Assembly: GCA_900549325.1 (NCBI GenBank)
Contig: UROI01000008.1
Coordinates: forward strand, 1 to 45,228
Reading direction: 5' to 3'
From: an uncultured Mycoplasmatota bacterium
GTDB taxonomy: Bacteria > Bacillota_I > Bacilli_A > RF39 > UBA660
Length of the DNA: 45,228 nt
How positions within the stretch are numbered: the stretch's first letter is position 1; the number at the start of each line of letters is the position of its first letter. The notes beneath the pieces were generated by a model that saw only the letters and a list, made by a program, of their open reading frames with translations, made no database searches and was not told the origin of the DNA. Position numbers and translations under genes: made by a program. Positions 35,845-44,020 of this stretch are shown here, one piece after another.

Positions 35845-36522
35845 TTATAAATTATTATCTTGATAAAAACTATAATAATTACCATTACCAATAATAATAT
35901 GATCAATTAAACTAATACCATGTAAAATACCAATATCTTTAATTCTTTTAGTAAGTTCAATATCATTACCCGAAGGACTACTATTACCTGAAGGATGATT
36001 ATGAATACATATAATATAACTAGCAGACATTAAATAAGCCTCTTTAAATATCTCTCTAGGATGTACTAAAGAATAATTAACAGTACCTTTAAATAATAAT
36101 TTCTTATCTATATACTTCTTTTGATTATCTAAATAAACAACATAAAAGAGTTCTTGCTTAATACCATCAAATAAATTATGAAAATAATTAATAATAGATT
36201 CAGGATTAGTTAAATATACTAATTCTTTATAATTATTTTCTAAATAAACTCTTCTTCCTAGTTCAATCGCAGCCATTAATTCTATTGCTTTAATATTACC
36301 TACTCCATTTATCTTAGATAAAGTATTAACTTCCATATTTTTAAGTTCATTAATATTATTAACTGAACTAAGTATATTATGAGATATTTCTTTTAAACCA
36401 TACTTTCTAGTACCAGACTTAAGTATTATTTCAATAAGTTCTTCATTAGATATATTCTCTCTACCATATTTAATAAATCTTTCTCTAGGTCTTTCCTCAC
36501 TAGGTAAACCTTTTAAGTTCAC
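35845..36522 (-). CDS. radC: RadC-family JAB/MPN domain protein
   Basis: 225 residues. The N-terminal helix-hairpin-helix part (ISNEELIEIILKSGT, LSKINGVGNIKAIELMAAIELGRR) precedes the JAB-like metalloprotease-fold domain with HNHPSGNSSPSGND (His174, His176, Asp187). The biochemical role of RadC is still unsettled; the old DNA-repair link is doubtful. The GTG start at 36520-36522 overlaps a possible 25-codon leader frame (GTGA). It has its own TTGACT-17-TATAAT promoter with a leader of about 150 bases. Confidence 0.94.
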   Translation of the reverse strand: MNLKGLPSEERPRERFIKYGRENISNEELIEIILKSGTRKYGLKEISHNILSSVNNINELKNMEVNTLSKINGVGNIKAIELMAAIELGRRVYLENNYKELVYLTNPESIINYFHNLFDGIKQELFYVVYLDNQKKYIDKKLLFKGTVNYSLVHPREIFKEAYLMSASYIICIHNHPSGNSSPSGNDIELTKRIKDIGILHGISLIDHIIIGNGNYYSFYQDNNL

Positions 36523-36596
36523 TTAATCTCACACCTTCCTTCTATATAAAGTAAAGCGTAATGTGTTGTTACTTTACTAGTACCTTCTCCTTTCAT
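36519..36596 (-). CDS. Possible 25-residue leader peptide upstream of radC
   Basis: An ATG at 36594-36596 opens a frame of 25 codons ending in TGA at 36519-36521, which overlaps the radC GTG by the GTGA arrangement. The peptide begins MKGEGTSKVTTHYALLYI. A hairpin with AGTAAAG/CTTTACT arms lies within it. The upstream ribosome-binding site is weak (AGAGCAG). It could couple translation to radC or be chance; I do not recognise it. Confidence 0.25.
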   Translation of the reverse strand: MKGEGTSKVTTHYALLYIEGRCEIK

Positions 36597-36673
36597 AAAG
36601 ATTCTGCTCTTAATAAAATCTAATAATAACAAACTAAAATATCTCTTACGAGTTTGAGCCTTAATATGACTAC

Positions 36674-36702
36674 ATTATATTATTTAATACTATTAAAGTC
36701 AA
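36674..36702 (-). promoter_or_regulatory. Sigma-A promoter of radC
   Basis: On the minus strand: TTGACT (36697-36702), 17 bp, TATAAT (36674-36679). The start point would be near 36667, leaving a leader of about 145 bases. Confidence 0.8.
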
Positions 36703-36734
36703 TAAGAACTGATAAGTTAATATCAGTTCTTATT
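36701..36734. repeat. Long palindrome abutting the radC -35 element
   Basis: Fourteen-base perfect arms (36701-36714, 36721-36734) with a six-base loop. No T-run follows on the minus strand; on the plus strand it runs into T-rich sequence. It could be a terminator or an operator. Confidence 0.6.
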
Positions 36735-36748
36735 TTAATTATTATGTT

Positions 36749-36820
36749 CACTTTAATCCTAAGGTATTAAAGTGTTGTTATTAGCCTTTAGGTCTAATAA
36801 CAATGTATCTACATACCTAT
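36749..36820. repeat. Paired-hairpin element B with 19-base tail
   Basis: B1 arms CACTTTAAT (36749-36757) and ATTAAAGTG (36766-36774) enclose CCTAAGGT. It directly abuts B2, arms TTGTTATTAG (36775-36784) and CTAATAACAA (36794-36803), which enclose CCTTTAGGT. In both, CC pairs with GG and one T stays bulged. The tail AATGTATCTACATACCTAT (36802-36820) is identical to that of element C and contains a small ATGTA/TACAT dyad. Confidence 0.75.
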
Positions 36821-36868
36821 CATATATAAGCCATATCTATATATTAAAATAATTTATATATAAGCAAG

Positions 36869-38107
36869 TTATTTCCTTTTCATCCAGTTCTTACCATCTA
36901 CTACTCTAGCAACAACCATTGAATTAGATAAATCACCAACTACATTAAGCATAGTGGCAGGAGCATCTATTATCGTAGCAATAATCGTAAGTATCGGAAG
37001 AGCACCAGTACCATATCCCATCATAGTAAGAATCATCATCTCCGATATAGTACCACCTCCTATAGGGACAGCAGTAACAAGTAAAGTAGCTACTAAAGCA
37101 ATAAGTAATATTTTAAAAGTACCATCAAAACCACTAATATTAGTACCAAACAAGCATACTAAAAACATAATCTTAAATACACTACCAATAATAGAACCAT
37201 CTTTATGAAAACTAGTACCAAGAGGTATTACAGTCTCTGCTATATCATCAGGTACTCCTATCTTTTTAGCACATTCACTATTAACAGGAATAGAGGCTGC
37301 TGAAGAACAAGTAGCAATCGAAGTCAAACTTGCAGGTATAGCATTCTTCCAAAATCTCTTAACACCTTCTAATCTACCCGCTATAAAAGCATATATTGTA
37401 TACATAATAAAGTAAAATAATAAACATACTATTGTATAAATAACAAAAGTCTTAATATATCCAACTGCTATTGCACTACCAAAAGTACCAACTAAAGAAG
37501 CCGTACAACACATAAATCCAATCGGAGCATAGTACATAATAATATTAACTACCTTCATAATAACTTCATTAAAAGATTCTAGTACTTCTCTAGCCTTATC
37601 ACCCTTATTACCAGCCATATTAATAGCTACTCCAAATATAATAGAAAATACCAAAAGGGCAATCAAATTATCCGTATTAAGTAAATCACCAAACTTACTA
37701 ACAGTAAGTGTCTGCGCTGTTCTTTCTAATATATTAAGTTCTTCTACTTCACTATCCTCTACCAAAACACTCTTAATATCATTTACCTTATCAGTATCAA
37801 CTAAATTAATCTTATAAGTAGAAACAAATCCCACTACTACAGCCACTAACGAAGTAACAATAAAAGTAATAATCGTTGTAATCATAATCTTACCAAGTCT
37901 CTTAGGACTCTTAATCTTAGATATAGATACTGTTATTGAAAGAAATATAAGTGGTACCACCACTACCAAAAGCATATTAATAAATATATCCCCCAAAGGA
38001 CTAAGTACACTAGCCTTCTCCTTAAATATAAGTCCAATAATAGTACCAACAATAACAGCCATTATCAGTATAATACTAGACTTATAACTCTTCATAAATT
38101 TCTTCAT
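36869..38107 (-). CDS. Dicarboxylate/amino acid:cation symporter (DAACS/SDF family)
   Basis: 412 residues, about eight membrane helices plus hairpins. It shows the family's Ser-rich re-entrant loop as TCSSAASIPVN near residue 275, then PLGTSFHKDGS (PLGATINMDG position), and the C-terminal GGTISEMMILTMMGYG and DAPATMLNVVGD. It takes up glutamate, aspartate, serine or dicarboxylates with Na+ or H+; the exact substrate is unclear, because PLGTSFHKDG differs from the glutamate-type NMDG motif. ATG with AAGGTGAT upstream. A single-gene unit transcribed divergently from the Sel1 gene. Confidence 0.9.
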   Translation of the reverse strand: MKKFMKSYKSSIILIMAVIVGTIIGLIFKEKASVLSPLGDIFINMLLVVVVPLIFLSITVSISKIKSPKRLGKIMITTIITFIVTSLVAVVVGFVSTYKINLVDTDKVNDIKSVLVEDSEVEELNILERTAQTLTVSKFGDLLNTDNLIALLVFSIIFGVAINMAGNKGDKAREVLESFNEVIMKVVNIIMYYAPIGFMCCTASLVGTFGSAIAVGYIKTFVIYTIVCLLFYFIMYTIYAFIAGRLEGVKRFWKNAIPASLTSIATCSSAASIPVNSECAKKIGVPDDIAETVIPLGTSFHKDGSIIGSVFKIMFLVCLFGTNISGFDGTFKILLIALVATLLVTAVPIGGGTISEMMILTMMGYGTGALPILTIIATIIDAPATMLNVVGDLSNSMVVARVVDGKNWMKRK

Positions 38108-38187
38108 AATATCACCTTCCTAATACCATTATATTATTAACAAAGAAATAATATAAGTATTATAAATCCACGCTAAATATAAATAAT

Positions 38188-38217
38188 TTTACTAAAATCC
38201 ACATCTTATGTTATAAT
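38188..38217 (+). promoter_or_regulatory. Promoter of the Sel1-repeat gene
   Basis: TTTACT (38188-38193), 18 bp, TATAAT (38212-38217), 15 bases before the ATG. Confidence 0.65.
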
Positions 38218-38232
38218 GAATGTGAGGTAACT

Positions 38233-39768
38233 ATGAAAAAATATATAAAATTAAATAATAACGATAACCATCTATCATTAGGTAACTTTACTAGAATAAT
38301 AAAAGAAAACACTATCAATAAAACAAGTGCTCTTCAAACAGAAGTATTTAGTACTCTATTTAATACTGCTAATATAAATGACACTACGATAAATAACTAT
38401 TGTATTGGTATAAGAAGTATAAATAATGATTATAAGCAGCAGTATATAATATATAAAAAGAATTATTCAAAAGATAACTATATACTATTAGATATCCTAA
38501 TAAATATATTAACCATAATTACTGGTAATATCTATTCAAATCTAACTAAAAAAGAAAAGATAGATATAATAAATAATAATTCCTTATTAAAAACAGTAAC
38601 TATAAAATTATATAATATTAGTAAAAATGATAAAGAAGTATCTAAAGAACTATCAAGTAATCTATTAAAACTAATAAATAATAACAATCTATGTATTGCT
38701 CTTACCGAAATATTATTCTTTATCATATTAGATAAAAAACAACCTATCTATGAAGATAATATCAAAAAAGAAATAATAGAAAATCTTCTAAGTAATACTC
38801 TGGTATCTCCCCATGAACTAGAAGAATATCTAAATCTAAAACTAAGTGAAGGTATAAACTATAATTATTCATTAAATACTTTAGCACAAAACAATAATCC
38901 CTATGCTCTATATGAACTAGGAAGAGAAGAATACAAAGGCTATATCAAAGGTTATCCAAGATATGATCTAAGTTATAAATACTTCACTAGAGCTTCTTTA
39001 AAAGATCATCCAAGTAGTTATTATATGCTAGCTAAAATGTTAATAAATAAAAATATTGGAAATGGTACCAACAAAGATTTAAAACTAGCCTATGAATATC
39101 TAAATAAATCGATATCCTTAGGTAATATAGCCTCAGTTAATCTATTAGGAAATATGTATAAAGAAGGCTTATATGTAAAAAAAGATATAAATAAAGCCAT
39201 ATCACTGTATGAAAAAGCTTCTTCACATAACTATGTTTATGCCTATAATAATCTAGGTAAAATATATGAAAATAACAAAGATTATCAAAAAGCCTTCATC
39301 TACTTTGAAAAAGCCTCTCTGCTTGGAGAATCATATGCCCTAAATACTCTTGGAGAATACTATCGTAAAGGAATATATGTAGATATAGATTTAAATAAAG
39401 CCTTCACTCTATATAATAAAGCCATTCAAGTACCAATAGATAATATCTATTACTATGCCTATTATAACCTAGCCAAATACTTCTATTTAACTGGAGATAT
39501 TGTCTTAGTAAAAGATATAAATAAAGCCATTAACTACCTTATGATAGCAAGTAATAATAGCATTATCGAAGCTTCTATCTTATTATTATACATCTATGTA
39601 GATAAATACCTAAAAGAACTAGATACCAGTATCATACCCAAGATAAAAGAACTAACTCTAACTATTGAAAAACATCCTAAGTATAATGAAAAAATAAAAA
39701 AAGAAATAGATAGTAATCTATTAAATTTAAAACAAAATAAAAAAATAAATATAGATATCATATTCTAA
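38233..39768 (+). CDS. Sel1-like repeat protein
   Basis: 511 residues, no signal peptide or membrane segment. The N-terminal 220 residues are an unrecognised helical Asn/Ile/Leu-rich region. From about 225 come five or six Sel1/TPR-like repeats (YALYELGREEYKG; SYYMLAKMLINK; ASVNLLGNMYKEGLYVKKDINKA; YAYNNLGKIYE; YALNTLGEYYRKGIY; YAYYNLAKYF), forming a solenoid for protein-protein contacts. The partner is unknown. Codons strongly favour ATA, AGT and CTA. ATG with GTGAGG upstream. It converges on the PAP2 gene with only 6 bases between the stops. Confidence 0.85.
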   Translation: MKKYIKLNNNDNHLSLGNFTRIIKENTINKTSALQTEVFSTLFNTANINDTTINNYCIGIRSINNDYKQQYIIYKKNYSKDNYILLDILINILTIITGNIYSNLTKKEKIDIINNNSLLKTVTIKLYNISKNDKEVSKELSSNLLKLINNNNLCIALTEILFFIILDKKQPIYEDNIKKEIIENLLSNTLVSPHELEEYLNLKLSEGINYNYSLNTLAQNNNPYALYELGREEYKGYIKGYPRYDLSYKYFTRASLKDHPSSYYMLAKMLINKNIGNGTNKDLKLAYEYLNKSISLGNIASVNLLGNMYKEGLYVKKDINKAISLYEKASSHNYVYAYNNLGKIYENNKDYQKAFIYFEKASLLGESYALNTLGEYYRKGIYVDIDLNKAFTLYNKAIQVPIDNIYYYAYYNLAKYFYLTGDIVLVKDINKAINYLMIASNNSIIEASILLLYIYVDKYLKELDTSIIPKIKELTLTIEKHPKYNEKIKKEIDSNLLNLKQNKKINIDIIF

Positions 39769-39782
39769 CTATATTTATTTTT
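39741..39782. terminator. Bidirectional terminator between the Sel1 and PAP2 genes
   Basis: Twelve to fourteen base arms (39743-39754, 39769-39780, extendable with A/T) have A-runs on one side and T-runs on the other. The hairpin spans both stop codons, so it can serve both converging genes. Confidence 0.75.
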
Positions 39783-40401
39783 CTTTTATATATTTATCAC
39801 TAATATAAGTAAATAGTAGTAAATAAACAATACCAAGAAGATAACCTCCTAGTACATCAGAAGTATAATGAACTCCTAGATATATTCTAGTTAAACCAAC
39901 TACTAGAATAAGTATTGATAATATACTAATTAATAAGTATTTTATCTTTTTATTATTAACATAATTATAAGTTAAATATATCAAATATCCATATACTACC
40001 ATACTAACAGCACTATGTCCTGAAGGAAAACTCTTACCAACCTCAGTAATAATATTAATACCACTAGGTCTATTTCTACCAATAATATTTTTAATTATTA
40101 CATTATTAAGTATTACAATACCAAGTAAATTTAAAATAATACAAATATTAATCTTCTTATTTCTAAATATAAATAAAGATATAATAGTAACAATACCAAT
40201 AACAATAGTACCACCTATATTAGTAATAATCTTCACTATCTTATCCATATTATTACTTCTTAATTTAGAAATAATATTATATCCAATATCATCTATATAT
40301 AATTTATTCTTAGTAATAACAAATATCATAATAGTAGTAAATAATATTAAACATACTCCAAGTATTATCCATCTAATTTTCTTACTCTTAATTATAATCA
40401 C
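39775..40401 (-). CDS. PAP2-superfamily phosphatase
   Basis: 208 residues, about six membrane segments. The three PAP2 motifs are present: IKNIIGRNRPSG (motif 1), KSFPSGHSAVS (motif 2, catalytic His) and TRIYLGVHYTSDVLGG (motif 3). It is a membrane lipid phosphatase, such as undecaprenyl-diphosphate or phosphatidate phosphatase. Overlaps the NUDIX gene by 14 bases. The start is odd: the only GTG (40399-40401) overlaps the GAGGGTG ribosome-binding site, and the codons at the right distance are ATA or ATT, so a non-standard start is possible. Confidence 0.88.
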   Translation of the reverse strand: MIIIKSKKIRWIILGVCLILFTTIMIFVITKNKLYIDDIGYNIISKLRSNNMDKIVKIITNIGGTIVIGIVTIISLFIFRNKKINICIILNLLGIVILNNVIIKNIIGRNRPSGINIITEVGKSFPSGHSAVSMVVYGYLIYLTYNYVNNKKIKYLLISILSILILVVGLTRIYLGVHYTSDVLGGYLLGIVYLLLFTYISDKYIKEK

Positions 40402-40957
40402 CCTCTTTTAACTTATCAACAAGTTTAGCATATACTTTCTTCATATGATCTTCACTTGAAGAACTAACCATTTTATCAATATCTATCCAGTTAACTCCGC
40501 TATTCTCATCTTCTTTAATTAATAACTTTTCATTTTCATCAGCCTCAAAAATATAAGTAGCATTTAAATGAATATGACTAGAAACAAATTTACCTCTCTT
40601 AATATGGCTTTTAACAGGTAATACATCTATAGCATAAAAGTCTTTAGATAAAGGTTTTAAGTTCTTAATACCAGTCTCTTCCATAACCTCTCTCATAGCC
40701 ACTCCAAGTAAATCACTTTCACCATCAGCATGACCTCCAGGCCAAGCCCAAGAATTATAAATATTATGATATATCATAAGTACTTTACTTCTATTCTTAT
40801 TAACAACAAAAGCCGAACTACAAAAATGACCAAATATATTCTTCCTAGTTAATACATCATCAAAAGTATCCATAAACTTCAAAATATATTCCTTATCACT
40901 TTCTTCTTGCACGTCATAAGGTATATAATTAACAATTCTTTCTCTTAACTCATTCAT
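40388..40957 (-). CDS. NUDIX hydrolase
   Basis: 189 residues. The Nudix box is GHADGESDLLGVAMREVMEETGI near residue 73 (key residues Arg-Glu, Glu-Glu, Gly). The first Glu of the canonical G-x5-E spacing is shifted by one, as is common in the GGHADGE subgroup of Bacillota. It hydrolyses a nucleoside-diphosphate derivative, substrate unknown. ATG with GGTGATTT upstream. Likely co-transcribed with the PAP2 gene downstream and the Bro-N gene 33 bases upstream. Confidence 0.9.
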   Translation of the reverse strand: MNELRERIVNYIPYDVQEESDKEYILKFMDTFDDVLTRKNIFGHFCSSAFVVNKNRSKVLMIYHNIYNSWAWPGGHADGESDLLGVAMREVMEETGIKNLKPLSKDFYAIDVLPVKSHIKRGKFVSSHIHLNATYIFEADENEKLLIKEDENSGVNWIDIDKMVSSSSEDHMKKVYAKLVDKLKEGDYN

Positions 40958-40990
40958 AAATCACCACTCCATTTCACTATTCCATTAATT

Positions 40991-41827
40991 TTAATTATTA
41001 TCAATTCGTTTAATATTTTTACCACTAGAACTACTTACTATTTTTTTACCAGTTTCTTTTTCTATTTGTTCTCTAGCAGTTTTTGCAACATTACCACCTT
41101 TCATTATGGATTTTTTTACGCCATTATAACCAAAATCGTTTGAACTTTTGGATATTTCCGTAGAAGATACTTCTGCAAGCATATTAAGTACCAATTCCAT
41201 ATTAGTCATATTATCTCTTAAGTTTTCTTTTTTAAGATTTTTCAAACTTTTATATTCTTTTATAGAATAACCACTCCATATACTTGTTAAAGTATTAGTA
41301 AGTATTGCAAAGTCCTTACTACTTTCTATCCCCTTATTCTTTAATTCGTCAGTAAACTCTTTTCTAGCATCTATAGACTTTAATCTTTGATTTATCCATT
41401 CTTCAGAATAACCTTTCCTTTTATAAGTTTCAAGTGCACGATTAATAGTTATTTCCGGGTCATACTCTTCATCTATTCTTTCTTTGCCAAGTCTTGCAAG
41501 CCATAATTTAATAGGTTCTGCTTTTTTTGATGGAATAGATTCAATAAGTCTAAACATACCTTCAATGTCTACAACATCTGTCATACGCTTTTTTCCATCT
41601 TGAGACAATAATTTCAACTGGTTACAATTTGTAACCGTTTCATTTCCATCATTTCTTAATCTGTTTTTTAAAACTTTCCAATAGTTTCTTGCAGTTTGAT
41701 ATTCATTATCTGTTAAAATTGCGATTATATCAATCACACTAATATAAAACTTTTCTTCATTACTATTCCAAATAGTTCTTATTTTTATATTGTCGAATAC
41801 TTTATCTACAAATTTTAATTCATTCAT
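40991..41827 (-). CDS. Bro-N domain (DinD/antirepressor-like) DNA-binding protein
   Basis: 278 residues. The N-terminal Bro-N-like part (residues about 8-110) includes FYISVIDIIAILTD, ARNYWKVLKNRL, NETVTNCNQLKLLSQDGKKRMTDVVD and IPSKKAEPIKLWLARLG. The C-terminal part (GYSEEWINQRLKSIDARKEFTDELK, ENLRDNMTNMELVLNMLAEVSSTEISK) matches the long single-domain proteins annotated as phage antirepressor or DNA-damage-inducible D-like. The role is probably DNA binding; the target is unknown. The family is often carried by phages or acquired singly. No other phage gene is near. ATG with GGAGG about 9 bases upstream. Confidence 0.82.
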   Translation of the reverse strand: MNELKFVDKVFDNIKIRTIWNSNEEKFYISVIDIIAILTDNEYQTARNYWKVLKNRLRNDGNETVTNCNQLKLLSQDGKKRMTDVVDIEGMFRLIESIPSKKAEPIKLWLARLGKERIDEEYDPEITINRALETYKRKGYSEEWINQRLKSIDARKEFTDELKNKGIESSKDFAILTNTLTSIWSGYSIKEYKSLKNLKKENLRDNMTNMELVLNMLAEVSSTEISKSSNDFGYNGVKKSIMKGGNVAKTAREQIEKETGKKIVSSSSGKNIKRIDNN

Positions 41828-41864
41828 TATTCAAAACCTCCATTACAACTTTATTTATCATATT

Positions 41865-43046
41865 TTATTTTTTCTCTAACAAACACACACTCTCCACATG
41901 TTTCGTATTAGGAAACATATCAAATAAAGTAATATCTTTAAGTTCATACTTACTCTTTAATACATTAATATCTCTAGCCAAAGTAATAGGATTACAAGAT
42001 ACATAAACTATTCTCTTAACATTACTATCACAAAGTAACTCAGTAGTAGTCTTATCAAGACCACCTCTCGGAGGATCAACAACAACTACTTCTTCATTAA
42101 TACTATTAATATCACTAGCCCTTTTACATTTAAAACTAATATTACCTATATCATTAATCTTCTTATTTAAATTAGCTCCTTCTACTGCATCACTATTAAT
42201 CTCAATACCACTTACTCTATTAAAATTATCTGCTAAATATATACCTATAGTACCAGCGCCACAATATAAATCAAGTAAGCTTTCACCCTTACCCGCTGAT
42301 TCCTTAACCTTATCATATAACTTACTAATCATATCAGTATTAACTTGAAAGAAAGATTTAGGATATACTGCATACTCATATTTGTCTACATTAATAGTAA
42401 TATAATCATTACCATATATAACCTCATCATTAAGTACTATACTTTTAACCATATCACTAAGACTATCTATAATCATATCTTTATCAGTATCACCATTTAA
42501 TATAACCATAATCTCATTAGTACCCTTAATAACAACATCATTTATTCCATTTAAATCAAGTTTATTAAGACTATCAATAACTTTATTAATATTATCATTA
42601 ACTAAATAACACTTATCAATATTAACAAGATTATTACTCTCATCCTCAGTTAATGAAACCTTACCATTAAATACCTTCAACCCAATCTTGTTGCGGTACC
42701 CATATTCCTTATGATTAGAAATAATCTCTAGATTAACATCATAACCAGCATATCTCTTCATAATATCTATTACAGATTCTCTCTTATATACCAAAGCCTT
42801 ATCATATTTAATATAACCAGTACTACATCCACCACAAGTATCAAAATAAGGACATATACTCTTTCTTCTATCACTACTTTCAGTAATAATATTCATAGCC
42901 TTACCAATAGAATAATTTTTCTTATCCATAGTAATTCTAACATCAACAACCTCTTCAGGTAACACTGAAGGAACAAATAATACTTTATCATTAATTCTAC
43001 TTATACCTCTAAAATCATGAGATAACTTATCAATTTTCACTATCAT
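41865..43046 (-). CDS. 23S rRNA (uracil-5)-methyltransferase, RlmD/RumA (TrmA) family
   Basis: 393 residues. An N-terminal TRAM-like beta domain (to about 55) is followed by 4Fe-4S ligands CPYFDTCGGC (Cys65, 71, 74) with the fourth probably in NIDKCYL. The SAM site is LLDLYCGAGTIGIYLA, followed by VVVDPPRGGLD and the catalytic Cys in VYVSCNPITLARDI. It methylates U to m5U in 23S rRNA (RlmCD-type in Bacilli). The start is uncertain: the frame opens at 43055 (GTG-ATG), and ATG at 43046 gives the best fit to family N-termini, but no strong ribosome-binding site is seen. Confidence 0.92.
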   Translation of the reverse strand: MIVKIDKLSHDFRGISRINDKVLFVPSVLPEEVVDVRITMDKKNYSIGKAMNIITESSDRRKSICPYFDTCGGCSTGYIKYDKALVYKRESVIDIMKRYAGYDVNLEIISNHKEYGYRNKIGLKVFNGKVSLTEDESNNLVNIDKCYLVNDNINKVIDSLNKLDLNGINDVVIKGTNEIMVILNGDTDKDMIIDSLSDMVKSIVLNDEVIYGNDYITINVDKYEYAVYPKSFFQVNTDMISKLYDKVKESAGKGESLLDLYCGAGTIGIYLADNFNRVSGIEINSDAVEGANLNKKINDIGNISFKCKRASDINSINEEVVVVDPPRGGLDKTTTELLCDSNVKRIVYVSCNPITLARDINVLKSKYELKDITLFDMFPNTKHVESVCLLEKK

Positions 43047-43070
43047 AAACATCACATATATATCATAACA

Positions 43071-43097
43071 TAAAAAGAAAAAGAAGTCTATGACTTC
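43071..43097 (-). terminator. Intrinsic terminator after the CNNM/CBS gene
   Basis: Arms GAAGTC and GACTTC (minus strand, 43092-43097 and 43083-43088) with loop ATA, followed by T5-C-T5. It includes the TAG stop. Confidence 0.85.
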
Positions 43098-44020
43098 ATA
43101 AGTTCATTAATAATATCTTCCATAGTAACAATACCAAGAAAATTATTTTCTCTATCAGTAACAAGAGCCATATGTGCTCTAGCACCATGTAATACTTCAA
43201 GACAAGCTGCCAAATTAGTATTCTTACTTACAGTAACAGGTTCCTTAACATTTCTCTTAATACTAATAGTCCCATTATTAAGTATCTCATCAAGTAAATC
43301 AACCTCATATAATATACCAACAATCCTATTATCTTTAGTAATTATAGGTATTCTATCATGATGGTCTCTAAAAATACATTTCCTTACCTTTAAAGAAGAA
43401 TCAGTATCATATAAATAAGAAACATTCTCTTTACTAATCATAATATTCTGTACTTTTAATTTCTTTAGTATAACAGCCTTTTGAATAAAAGCACTTTCCT
43501 TTTCTTCAATAACACCCTCATCTTTAATAGTTTTAACTATCTCAACAAGTTCGTCTTTAGTAGCGGTCACTCTATGATTATTTTTTACTTTCCTTTCAAA
43601 TTTAGAAATTATCTTGTTTATTGGAGTAAGAATAGTTACCATCACCTTTAACACCGGAGCTAGTCTCATTGCCACCACTTCTGAATATTCTCTTCCCAAT
43701 ATTTTAGGAGTTATCTCCGTAAATATCAAAACAATTAAAGTAAGTATAATCGTAACTAGTGTTACAGAGCCATCACCATATAAATTAGAGAAATAATAAG
43801 TAGTAAGAGAACTTACCATAACACTACATACACAGTTAACAACAAGTATCGAAGTAATAGCCTCTGAATATTTAGAATATAACTTATATACCATCTTAGC
43901 CTTCTTATTCTTATTTTCCATAAGTTTCTTAATTCTAATAATATTAAGAGAAGAATAAGAAGATTCAAGTAGTGAAGTAATAACAAGTGCACATAATAAA
44001 AATATAATAACTAAAATCAT
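43088..44020 (-). CDS. CNNM (DUF21) and CBS-pair membrane protein, short form
   Basis: 310 residues. Three or four membrane helices form the CNNM/DUF21 domain (ALVITSLLESSYSSLN at the start, FTEITPKILGREYSE near residue 100), then a linker and a CBS pair (from about 190: IMISKENVSYLYDTD, RIPIITKDNRIVGILYEVDLLDE, AHMALVTDRENNFLGIVTMEDIINEL). The family (hemolysin C/CorB-like) is linked to Mg2+ export or sensing. It stops right after the CBS pair and lacks the C-terminal CorC_HlyC domain of the usual 420-440-residue members. It begins in an ATGA overlap with the transglutaminase-like gene, so the two are coupled. Confidence 0.88.
   Translation of the reverse strand: MILVIIFLLCALVITSLLESSYSSLNIIRIKKLMENKNKKAKMVYKLYSKYSEAITSILVVNCVCSVMVSSLTTYYFSNLYGDGSVTLVTIILTLIVLIFTEITPKILGREYSEVVAMRLAPVLKVMVTILTPINKIISKFERKVKNNHRVTATKDELVEIVKTIKDEGVIEEKESAFIQKAVILKKLKVQNIMISKENVSYLYDTDSSLKVRKCIFRDHHDRIPIITKDNRIVGILYEVDLLDEILNNGTISIKRNVKEPVTVSKNTNLAACLEVLHGARAHMALVTDRENNFLGIVTMEDIINELMKS

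Larger units (their letters stand above)
36523..36868. other. 346-base intergenic region between the symporter gene and radC
   Basis: On the minus strand it holds, in order: an AT-rich stretch without a clear terminator for the symporter gene, the 19-base tail and the two hairpins of element B, a 14-base-arm palindrome (36701-36734), the radC promoter, and a leader of about 150 bases with a small reading frame. No convincing long gene lies on either strand. Confidence 0.7.

Noticed and set aside
36701..36734. LexA (SOS) box near radC
   Set aside because: GAAC and GTTC occur but 16 bases apart instead of the 4 expected for the Bacillus-type box.
36775..36803. Integron attC site (GTTATTAG/CTAATAAC arms)
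   Set aside because: The outer arms of the other five hairpins lack the attC core bases, and no integrase or cassette array is present.
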